From CAZKEW01 sp964580435 (GTDB lineage Bacteria > Acidobacteriota > Aminicenantia > Aminicenantales > UBA8522): a stretch of DNA of 15,595 nucleotides. Below are positions 6,148 through 12,207 of this stretch, piece after piece. Both the position numbers and the translations under genes were made by a program. The DNA lies in NCBI GenBank assembly GCA_964580435.1, contig CAZOKP010000065.1, positions 1-15,595 on the forward strand, given 5' to 3'. Position 1 is the stretch's first letter; every line of letters begins with the position of its first letter. The notes beneath the pieces are model-generated. The model was not told the origin of the DNA. It made no database searches and saw nothing but the letters and a program-made list of their open reading frames with translations.

Positions 6148-7745
6148 TCGGCCAGCCAGATCTCCTTGGCGTCAAGGTAAAGAAACCCCAGGGGCGGTAT
6201 TTTTGCGCCTCTGACGTAAGGCTGAAGGGCCAATCGCTGCTGCTTCGAAAACAGGGGGATGGCCGGGATATCCGCGTAAAGAATATCTTCAATCTTATGG
6301 AAGAGGGCAATTCTCGCCGTCCAACTGCGCTCGACCTCCGCTTTCTTGACAAGTTCGTCAAGACGCGGGCTGGAATAGCGAAGCAAATTCATGTTCACGA
6401 CGGAAGTGGAGGAAAACATGGGCAGAACGATATTTTCCGGGTCGGGATAATCCATGATCCAGCCGATCATGACCAGGTAGGGTTCGGTCGACGATTTGAA
6501 GTCCATCCAGGACCGATAATATTTCATCCTCGCTTTTAGGCCCAAACTCGCCAACTCGTCTCTGAGCACTCGATAGACCTTCGGATCCTCGTCCTGCCTC
6601 GGCTGCGGGAAAAAAATATTCAAGGTGGGGAATTCATTTCCTTCGGAATACCCCTCTTGGCGAAGGATCGCCTTTGCCTCCTCCGGGTCGAACCTGCCCT
6701 CATCATCCGCAGGAAAAAATCCGCGGAGCTTGGCCGGGATGTAGTTGTTCGTTACCCGAGGGACCGTATCGAAGCGAAAGGCCGCCTTGGCGACCTCTTT
6801 CTTATCAATCCCCAGAGAAATGGCTTTTCGCACGGCCAGCCGGTCAAGGGGTGGGATGTGGCAGCTCAGCCCCAGGAAAAACGTGCTGAAACTGTCGTTC
6901 TCCAAAACCTGGCAGTCCGTCCCGGAAAGCCTCTCGGAAATATAGGGAATGATGTCAATCTGCTTTTCCAGGAAATGATCGAGGGTATAATGGGGGCTGA
7001 ATTCGAGGGCCTCCAAATAAGGTTTTTTGCCGAAGTAGTCCTTGTTCCGTTCCAGCCGTACTCCAACAATGTCCATCCTGGGGCTTCTGAGCCAATAAGC
7101 GAACTTGAACGGACCCGTGCCCGAAGGCCGGAAAAAAAAGTCCTTTCCCTGGCTGAGGACGAGGTCACGGGGGACGATCTTGCAGAAATTCATGCTCAGG
7201 AGATAAAGGGCGGAGACATAAGGATATTGCCACTGGATCTCAAAGGTGTATTTGTCGCGAACCTTGAATCCCTGGACATCCTTCGCTTTCCCTTCATAAT
7301 ATTCCTGGGCTCCCACGACTTTCGACGTAAAATATTGATAATAGGCGCCGGCCGTTTTCCTGTTGACCAACCGTTCCAGGGAGAACTTGACATCCTCGGC
7401 GTCAAGCTCTTTTCCATGGTGAAACCGGACACCTTTCCTCAAATAGAAAACAGACTTTTTCCCGTCTTCAGAGATCACCCAGGATTCAGCCAGTGAGGAA
7501 AGGACGTTTAAATCCTGGTCGAGCCTGACCAGGCCGTCATAAATTTGTTCCATGATAAAAGTCTGGGGGTCTTTGGCCGGGTCAAGGCTTGGCCAGAAAT
7601 CATCGGTGAAGGCCTTTACCCGCAAAGTCCCCCCTCGAACGGGCATTTCAGCCGGCTTTGTGGCCGAGTAAGCCTGATGAGTTGATATCAGGGCAGTTAG
7701 AAAAACAACCAGGAGAAAAAGAGGATGAGCCTGTTGACGGGACAT
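6144..7745 (-). CDS. Extracytoplasmic family 5 solute-binding protein, sensor-linked
   Basis: A 533-residue protein of the SBP_bac_5 (DppA/OppA/NikA-like) family, which binds peptides, nickel or other ligands outside the membrane. A signal peptide is visible (MSRQQAHPLFLLVVFLTALI..., cleavage probably after residues near AYSA). The family core is clear: GLVRLDQDLNVLSSLAESW followed by FYLRKGVRFHHGKELDAEDVKFSLERL (about 71-126), and a C-terminal segment with LVMIGWIMDYPDPENIV. I chose the ATG at 7745. A TTG at 7787 would lie upstream of the predicted transcript start and spoil the signal peptide. The 7745 start has only a weak ribosome-binding site. It is the first gene of an operon with the kinase and activator, and no ABC permease or ATPase is present, so signalling rather than transport is the likely role. 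Confidence 0.9.
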   Translation of the reverse strand: MSRQQAHPLFLLVVFLTALISTHQAYSATKPAEMPVRGGTLRVKAFTDDFWPSLDPAKDPQTFIMEQIYDGLVRLDQDLNVLSSLAESWVISEDGKKSVFYLRKGVRFHHGKELDAEDVKFSLERLVNRKTAGAYYQYFTSKVVGAQEYYEGKAKDVQGFKVRDKYTFEIQWQYPYVSALYLLSMNFCKIVPRDLVLSQGKDFFFRPSGTGPFKFAYWLRSPRMDIVGVRLERNKDYFGKKPYLEALEFSPHYTLDHFLEKQIDIIPYISERLSGTDCQVLENDSFSTFFLGLSCHIPPLDRLAVRKAISLGIDKKEVAKAAFRFDTVPRVTNNYIPAKLRGFFPADDEGRFDPEEAKAILRQEGYSEGNEFPTLNIFFPQPRQDEDPKVYRVLRDELASLGLKARMKYYRSWMDFKSSTEPYLVMIGWIMDYPDPENIVLPMFSSTSVVNMNLLRYSSPRLDELVKKAEVERSWTARIALFHKIEDILYADIPAIPLFSKQQRLALQPYVRGAKIPPLGFLYLDAKEIWLAE

Positions 7746-7793
7746 CGGGCTTATCTTTATGATAAAAAAGAACTCACAGGAATGCAAATGGGG

Positions 7794-7809
7794 AGCAAAT
7801 TCTATGCCA
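7794..7809 (-). promoter_or_regulatory. Sigma-54 promoter of the binding protein-kinase-activator operon
   Basis: The minus strand reads TGGCATAGAATTTGCT, matching TGGCA-N6-TTGCT with exact spacing. The predicted start is near 7783, 38 nt before the ATG at 7745. Since the operon encodes a sigma-54 activator, the arrangement predicts positive autoregulation. A perfect palindrome (7882-7898) is centred about 107 bp upstream. Confidence 0.7.
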
Positions 7810-7881
7810 ACTCTCCAGACCTCCTAATTCCTATCATTTCATAGGATTATCGGTCATGGAGCTTGCCCCAGGAAGGCGATT

Positions 7882-7898
7882 TGTAAATTAAATTTACA
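7882..7898. promoter_or_regulatory. 17-bp perfect palindrome between divergent promoters
   Basis: TGTAAATTAAATTTACA is a perfect 8-bp inverted repeat around one base and contains the TGTAAA-N5-TTTACA core also found at 122-140. It is centred at about -107 of the sigma-54 start of the solute-binding protein operon and ends 13 bp before the -35 box of the divergent gene. It could act on both. Overlapping it on the minus strand, GTTGGCC-GAA-GTGTAAAT (7892-7909) resembles the receiver-gene dyad GTTGACC-GTGTAAAT with three extra bases. Confidence 0.55.
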
Positions 7899-7911
7899 CT
7901 TCGGCCAACAT

Positions 7912-7940
7912 TTGACATTCATTGCTGCAGGTTATATATT
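7912..7940 (+). promoter_or_regulatory. Sigma-70 promoter of the 4-TM transporter-like gene
   Basis: TTGACA (7912-7917), a 17-bp spacer and TATATT (7935-7940) form a near-consensus promoter. Transcription should begin near 7947, about 54 nt before the ATG at 8001. Confidence 0.8.
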
Positions 7941-8000
7941 CCTTTCTCAAAATCTGCAGGTCTCGAAGAGGAAATTCAAAGAGAAATGAGGAGGCTGACG

Positions 8001-8357
8001 ATGGAAGGAACAGGGATATTCTTGCTTTTGGCGGTCATCTGGACTGCCGTCCAGGTCCTTCTAAAACTTGGTCTGGACAAGCTTTCGGGCAGTGAAGTCA
8101 GTTTTGCCTTTTTCCTCAAAGCGTTATCATCCTGGCCGATCCTCGCGGCGCTCTTTCTTGCGATCGTCGGCTCCCTCATCTGGTTTGTTGTCCTCACCCG
8201 GTTTGAGCTGAGCTACTCGAATCTCATGGTCAGCCTTACGTTTGTTCTTGTCATGCTGGCATCCATGGCCTTATTCAAGGAGCACATTTCGCTCCTGCGC
8301 TGGATCGGAGCAGCCCTGATCGTGCTGGGCGTTTTCTTTGTCTCTCAATCCCGATAG
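8001..8357 (+). CDS. EamA/SMR-like 4-TM drug/metabolite transporter family protein
   Basis: A 118-residue membrane protein with four predicted helices (about 4-24, 32-65, 74-92 and 98-114), the size of a small multidrug resistance or ArnE/ArnF-type protein. The last part (ALFKEHISLLRWIGAALIVLGVFFVS) is the typical end of an EamA half-repeat. I chose the ATG at 8001 because GAGGAGG lies 6 nt upstream; an ATG at 7986 overlaps that element. The membrane-embedded glutamate of EmrE is not evident in helix 1, so a proton-coupled drug exporter is not the best reading; a lipid-linked substrate flippase-like role is possible. Such proteins usually work as dimers. A sigma-70 promoter lies upstream and the MFS gene follows after 184 bp. 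Confidence 0.72.
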   Translation: MEGTGIFLLLAVIWTAVQVLLKLGLDKLSGSEVSFAFFLKALSSWPILAALFLAIVGSLIWFVVLTRFELSYSNLMVSLTFVLVMLASMALFKEHISLLRWIGAALIVLGVFFVSQSR

Positions 8358-8475
8358 TCCGCCCGGCCTTTTTCAGACCAGTTGTCTGTCTACCTGACCG
8401 GATTTCAACCGGCCGGCTTTGCGGAGGATGCCCTTGTCGAAGTGGTTGGACATCTCCGCGGAATTGAGCCCACGT

Positions 8476-8504
8476 TTGACAATAATGTTTTCCGGACATA
8501 CCAT
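8476..8504 (+). promoter_or_regulatory. Possible sigma-70 promoter of the MFS gene
   Basis: TTGACA (8476-8481) is perfect and is followed after 17 bp by TACCAT (8499-8504), which matches four of six -10 bases. The predicted start is near 8511, about 31 nt before the ATG at 8542. Confidence 0.45.
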
Positions 8505-8541
8505 CTGAACTCAACTCGAGGCCAATAAGAGCACTCATTCG

Positions 8542-9774
8542 ATGAACACATTCCGGCGCTGGCTTGTTATGACCTGCCTGTGCCTGTCAGGGGGCATCAT
8601 CTACCTTCTCCCCTTTTTAAGGGAAGTTTATTATATCCCGCTTCAAAAAGCCCTGCATCTCTCTAATACTCAGCTCGGTGTGCTGATGAGCGTTTTTGGA
8701 GTGACCGCGCTGCTCACCTATTTTCCGGGCGGCTGGCTGGCCGACAGATACTCTCCGCGCAAGCTGATGACGCTCTCTTTAGCCCTTAGCGGATTAGCCG
8801 GCCTGTATTTGGCATCCTTTCCTTCCTACGAAATAGCCATCTTCATCCACGCTTTCTGGGGTGTCACCACCAGCCTGACGTTCTGGTCGTCAATGATCAA
8901 GGCCACGAGAAACTGGGCGCCGGCGACCGAGCAGGGGCGGGCTTTCGGCATCCTGGAGAGCGGCCGAGGCATCGCTGAAGCTGCCAGCTCGACGCTGTTC
9001 CTCCGGTTTGTGTTCGTGAAGTTGGGCGGAGGAGATCACGCCCTCTCCTGGGTCATCATCGTTTTTTCTCTGGTGAATATCCTGCTCGCGGTCATGACCT
9101 GGTTTGTCATCGGCGATACGGTGCGAACGGATGCCGAACAGGACAAGAAAAGAGAGAAGATCGGTTTTCGCGATATTCTCGAAGTTCTCCAAATGCCCGT
9201 GGTCTGGCTGATCTCTCTTGTCATTCTCGCCGCCTATTGCGCCTATTGGGGGTCCTATTATTTTACACCTTACGCGACGGATGTTTTTCTGATGAGCATA
9301 GTCTTTGGAGGGGCGATCGGCGTCGGTAAAATGTGGCTCAAGCCGTTGTCCGCTTTGGGGGCAGGGTTTATGGCCGACAGGGTGGGTGTATCCAAGACTG
9401 TGGCTTGGTCTTTTGGAATCCTAATCCTCAGCTTCGGAGTCTTCATCTTTACTCCCGGAAACCCGCGCCTTGTTATGATCCTGATCATAAATACAGTCTT
9501 TGCTTCTATTGCTATATTCGCGCTGAGAGGAGTTTACTTTGCTCTCTTAGAAGAAGGAGGCATCCCTATTGTCGTCACGGGCACTGCAGCAGGCGTCGTT
9601 TCGGTGATTGGCTTTACTCCCGATATTTTTATGCCGCTGCTCGGAGGCGTGCTCTTGGATCGGTACCCGGGAGGATCGGGATACAGGTATTTCTTCGCCG
9701 TCATCGTAGGATTGTGTCTTCTCGGCCTGCTCGCAGGCCTTGTTATCCTTAAGAAATATAGCAAGCAAAGATAG
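8542..9774 (+). CDS. Major facilitator superfamily transporter
   Basis: A 410-residue protein with the length and pattern of a 12-helix MFS permease. The loop 2-3 signature (motif A) is clear: GGWLADRYSPRKLM at 63-76. A charged central loop around residues 195-210 (RTDAEQDKKREK) separates the two halves. The sequence FWSSMIKATRNWAP...QGRAFGILESGRG (about 114-143) resembles the substrate-facing helix 4-5 segment of organic-anion/sugar-acid type MFS members (YihN-like), but the substrate cannot be assigned. The start has a weak ribosome-binding site. It probably has its own promoter at 8476-8504 and converges with the GH5 gene, with 33 bp and no clear terminator between them. Confidence 0.85.
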   Translation: MNTFRRWLVMTCLCLSGGIIYLLPFLREVYYIPLQKALHLSNTQLGVLMSVFGVTALLTYFPGGWLADRYSPRKLMTLSLALSGLAGLYLASFPSYEIAIFIHAFWGVTTSLTFWSSMIKATRNWAPATEQGRAFGILESGRGIAEAASSTLFLRFVFVKLGGGDHALSWVIIVFSLVNILLAVMTWFVIGDTVRTDAEQDKKREKIGFRDILEVLQMPVVWLISLVILAAYCAYWGSYYFTPYATDVFLMSIVFGGAIGVGKMWLKPLSALGAGFMADRVGVSKTVAWSFGILILSFGVFIFTPGNPRLVMILIINTVFASIAIFALRGVYFALLEEGGIPIVVTGTAAGVVSVIGFTPDIFMPLLGGVLLDRYPGGSGYRYFFAVIVGLCLLGLLAGLVILKKYSKQR

Positions 9775-9807
9775 GCTAGGGACGAAAAATCCGCTTTTCT
9801 CTCCCCG

Positions 9808-10356
9808 CTATTGTCCTGGAATAAGAGCCTTCAGGATCGGCTCCACCCANNNNNNNNNNNNNNNNNNNNNNNNNNNNNNNNNNNNNNNNNNNNNNNNNNN
9901 NNNNNNNNNNNNNNNNNNNNNNNNNNNNNNNNNNNNNNNNNNNNNNNNNGCCGGATCACTGGCAACATCATTGTAGTTGTGAAGGTCCAGGATGACCATG
10001 AGGTCGTTGGCCAGGGCGGTGTTGACCGCCCAATCCAATGTGCTTAGCCAGGAATCCGGCAGTTTGTAACCGTTTCCGGTGTCCATGCGCTGAAGGGCAT
10101 GAAGGTTGATGCGCACGGTCTTGAAACCGGCCTCATGAATGAGCTTGAAATGCCGTTCCTTAAAGCGCCCCTGGACAAAGTTGTCCCAGATAGGGTCATA
10201 TCCAAGAATGTTCACGCCCCGGCCCAGGCGCTTGACCTGCGCGAAGGGATCGATTGCCTCAACGGCAGCCGAGGCCTTTTTTTCGCACTGGACAAGCAAC
10301 ATGGCCAGCAGAAAGGAAAGCACGGCCCACCGTAGATGATTTTTTGAGGTCAACAT
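9808..10356 (-). CDS. Glycoside hydrolase family 5-like exported enzyme, interrupted by assembly gap
   Basis: The first 135 residues (9952-10356) and a plausible last 13 (ending WVEPILKALIPGQ) are visible, with 100 N between. The N-terminus is an export signal (hydrophobic 9-22). LLVQC at 20-24 resembles a lipobox, but Gln before Cys is unusual, so cleavage after ASA by signal peptidase I is equally likely. The mature part has GH5 hallmarks: GRGVNILGYDP (46-55), HEAGFKTVRINL (74-85) and VILDLHNYND (121-130), whose His126 is the conserved active-site neighbour. The catalytic glutamates fall in the gap. GH5 enzymes usually run to about 330-370 residues, so more than 100 bases are probably missing. 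AAGGAGG lies 5 nt before the ATG. It is the last gene of the exported-enzyme run. Confidence 0.78.
   Translation of the reverse strand: MLTSKNHLRWAVLSFLLAMLLVQCEKKASAAVEAIDPFAQVKRLGRGVNILGYDPIWDNFVQGRFKERHFKLIHEAGFKTVRINLHALQRMDTGNGYKLPDSWLSTLDWAVNTALANDLMVILDLHNYNDVASDPXXXXXXXXXXXXXXXXXXXXXXXXXXXXXXXXXXWVEPILKALIPGQ
9850..9949. other. Assembly gap (100 N)
   Basis: Exactly 100 unknown bases, the usual placeholder for a gap of unknown size. It interrupts the GH5 gene, so the apparent single frame across it has no meaning and the true distance is unknown. Confidence 0.99.
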
Positions 10357-10471
10357 TCCAGCCTCCTTTTTTAGCCTCTTTCATGAGATCGCCTTCCCTG
10401 TATTCTTTCAATGCGTCTTGATTCTCCCAAATAATAATCGTGGCTTCATCTCCCTTTCCCCAATTTTTCAT
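10259..10471 (-). CDS. Doubtful 70-residue ORF between the TIGR04076-like and GH5 genes
   Basis: The 127 bp between two tightly arranged genes contain this frame. Its first 40 or so residues look protein-like (GDEATIIIWENQDALKEYR), loosely recalling the WENxxAL segment of small antibiotic-monooxygenase/dabb-type domains. The frame then runs 98 bases into the GH5 coding sequence and becomes unconvincing. GGAGG directly abuts the ATG with no spacer. It may be the remnant of a small gene whose end was replaced by the GH5 start, or chance. Confidence 0.2.
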   Translation of the reverse strand: MKNWGKGDEATIIIWENQDALKEYREGDLMKEAKKGGWNVDLKKSSTVGRAFLSAGHVACPVRKKGLGCR

Positions 10472-10483
10472 CCTCCGAATTTT

Positions 10484-10951
10484 TCAGGCCTCCCGGATTC
10501 TGGTGATCTCGAAGACAACGGGATTGGCCGCATCAGTGCAGGGATGCGTCTTTTTGTCGGGATCGGCCAGCCACGGGAACCTGGCCTCGAACATCATGGC
10601 AAACACGGCCGGCAGCATGCTGTAAAGGGCATGGATGCAGATATTCCCATCGACTCCACGCTCTGTGAACGTGACGACGTCGCCGACCTTATGCCCCGCT
10701 CCGCATTCCCCTTTCACGCTGATGACTTTGGCTTGGACTGCCTTTATTTTTTTCTCCATTCTTTCCTCCTGAGTTATTGGCTCACCCTCCATGGCTCGTC
10801 CCGGTTCTCCTGCCGGGGCGGTTTTTCCGAACGCCTTTTCTGCGAGAAAGGATAAAGAGAGGCCTCCCAACGCAGCGCAGGGAATAGCCCGGCAGAATTC
10901 CCGGCGTTTGATGCCCTTTGCTTTTTCAGGAATTTTCTGAGAAGGTTTCAA
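10484..10951 (-). CDS. Tat-exported TIGR04076-like protein
   Basis: A 155-residue protein. A twin-arginine motif (KRREFCR, Arg16-Arg17) precedes a hydrophobic segment (about 21-38). The mature part (about 68-155) fits the uncharacterised TIGR04076 family: AKVISVKGECGAGHKVGD (74-91), GNICIHALYSMLP (102-114) and HPCTDAANPVVFEITRI (136-152). Cys83, Cys105 and Cys138 are the recurring cysteines. The reaction is unknown; the cysteines suggest a metal or redox site. The start is a TTG at 10951, chosen because AAGGAG lies 6 nt upstream and because starting later would remove the Tat signal. It begins 12 bp after the stop of the aldo/keto reductase, so the two are cotranscribed and may work together. 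Members of this family often accompany redox enzymes, which fits. Confidence 0.75.
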   Translation of the reverse strand: MKPSQKIPEKAKGIKRREFCRAIPCAALGGLSLSFLAEKAFGKTAPAGEPGRAMEGEPITQEERMEKKIKAVQAKVISVKGECGAGHKVGDVVTFTERGVDGNICIHALYSMLPAVFAMMFEARFPWLADPDKKTHPCTDAANPVVFEITRIREA

Positions 10952-10963
10952 CCTAGACTCCTT

Positions 10964-12205
10964 TTACACGCAGAGTGTCTTCAGCTCCCTGATTCTCGCG
11001 GCAATGTTCACGTTATTAACACATCTGGCCGTGCATTCGCGGCAGGCGAGGCAACGCTCTAATCCTCTCCCGTGCCCGATTTCGCTCAGCGTCTCGCGCG
11101 CCCGGGCCATATTCGGATAGCAGGCCACGTACATATGCGCCCTTACAAGCTGGGGAACTTCAACTCTTCGAGGACAGGAGGCGGCACACTTCCCACACTG
11201 CCGACAGACCGCCCTCATGGCCATCTTGACGTTCCGGTCCTCGAGGAACTTCTTTTCTTCGGGGGTGTAGCTCAAATCGTAAGCCACGGAAAAATCTTCC
11301 TCGAGCTCCCGGAAATTCTGAAACCCGGGAACGGCGGTGGCAAAGACCTCATGCTTCAAGACCCATTTCAGCAGGGCCGTATTCTGGAGCTTGCCCTCAT
11401 AAAACTCCCGCGCCGAAGGCTCGTACTCGTCCAGATACCAAGGCTGCTTGCACTGGGTCTTCATGGCGACCAGGATGATCCCCGCAGCTGCGGCTTTCTC
11501 CATGCTCTTGAGAAGCTGGACGTTCTCGCTCATCGAGTAGTTATAAGCCGTGAGGATGGCGTCGCAATAGCCGGTTCTCACGGCCTCATCCAGCAAGGCG
11601 GCCATATTGGCATGCGTGGAGAAACCGACCCAGCGCGCCTTTTCCTGTTTCTTGATCGTCTCGAAAGCAGTCCTGAGGCCCGCATTCCGCACATTGACGA
11701 TGTCCTGGACATCATGCAGATAGATCATATCGATGTAATCCGTCTGCAGCCGTCTCAAGCTTGTATCGACCCAATCCAGACAATGCTTTTTCACCTGCTC
11801 GTTGTCCATCCGGGCAAGGTCAGACGTCAAGATCCGTGGTATCTTTGTGGCGACAAAGACCTTGTCGCGTGCACCGAGCTCCTTGATCACGTTGCCGACC
11901 ATCTGCTCGTTCCGGCCTCTCATGTAGCTGGCCGCGGTGTCGAAATGACGGATCCCGCGCTCGTAAGCGGCGCGGACAAGGTCCGGATTATCGGCGTTCA
12001 TTACCCCCATCGAGACGACCGGAACCTGTTGCCCTATTTTCCCCAAGGAGCGGGTGATAATCCCGCCGGCCGGTTTTGCAACCAGGCCCGCTTGCCCTAA
12101 ACCGAAGAGGTTCTTGGACGCTCCGCCCGCCAACCCCAGCGAGGTCAGCCCGGCCAAGCTCCTCGAGAGAAACGTCCGTCTGTTGTAACGTCTGCCGCTC
12201 TTCAA
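10964..12205 (-). CDS. Tat-exported aldo/keto reductase with two [4Fe-4S] motifs
   Basis: A 413-residue protein. NRRTFL at 8-13 starts a twin-arginine signal with a hydrophobic segment to about 30. An aldo/keto reductase barrel follows with the expected catalytic residues Asp89 (HFDTA), Tyr94, Lys121 (ATKIP) and His164 (YLHD). The C-terminus carries two ferredoxin-type motifs, C334-x2-C337-x2-C340-x3-C344-P and C385-x2-C388-x2-C391-x3-C395. This class of oxidoreductase is known in anaerobes, but its substrate is not deducible. The TTG start at 12205 has AAGGGAG about 7 nt upstream, and the next ATG (residue 66) would delete the Tat signal. It begins 2 bp after the dipeptidase stop, so translation is coupled. 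Export with Fe-S clusters assembled is consistent with Tat. Confidence 0.9.
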   Translation of the reverse strand: MKSGRRYNRRTFLSRSLAGLTSLGLAGGASKNLFGLGQAGLVAKPAGGIITRSLGKIGQQVPVVSMGVMNADNPDLVRAAYERGIRHFDTAASYMRGRNEQMVGNVIKELGARDKVFVATKIPRILTSDLARMDNEQVKKHCLDWVDTSLRRLQTDYIDMIYLHDVQDIVNVRNAGLRTAFETIKKQEKARWVGFSTHANMAALLDEAVRTGYCDAILTAYNYSMSENVQLLKSMEKAAAAGIILVAMKTQCKQPWYLDEYEPSAREFYEGKLQNTALLKWVLKHEVFATAVPGFQNFRELEEDFSVAYDLSYTPEEKKFLEDRNVKMAMRAVCRQCGKCAASCPRRVEVPQLVRAHMYVACYPNMARARETLSEIGHGRGLERCLACRECTARCVNNVNIAARIRELKTLCV

Positions 12206-12207
12206 TT

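Noticed and set aside
6657..7496. 279-residue open frame on the plus strand
   Set aside because: It lies opposite the solute-binding protein and its translation shows no family features.
7746..7787. Longer solute-binding protein start at a TTG (7787)
   Set aside because: The predicted sigma-54 transcript begins near 7783, and the extra residues would disrupt a normal signal peptide.
9808..9976. Apparent single reading frame through the N run
   Set aside because: The 100 N are a placeholder of unknown true length, so frame continuity carries no information.
10484..10486. TGA followed by continued open frame, possible selenocysteine or read-through
   Set aside because: The TIGR04076-like domain is already complete at this stop, and I see no convincing SECIS-like hairpin after it.
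11072..12100. 342-residue open frame on the plus strand
   Set aside because: It is antisense to the aldo/keto reductase and arises from codon bias; the opposite strand has complete catalytic and Fe-S motifs.
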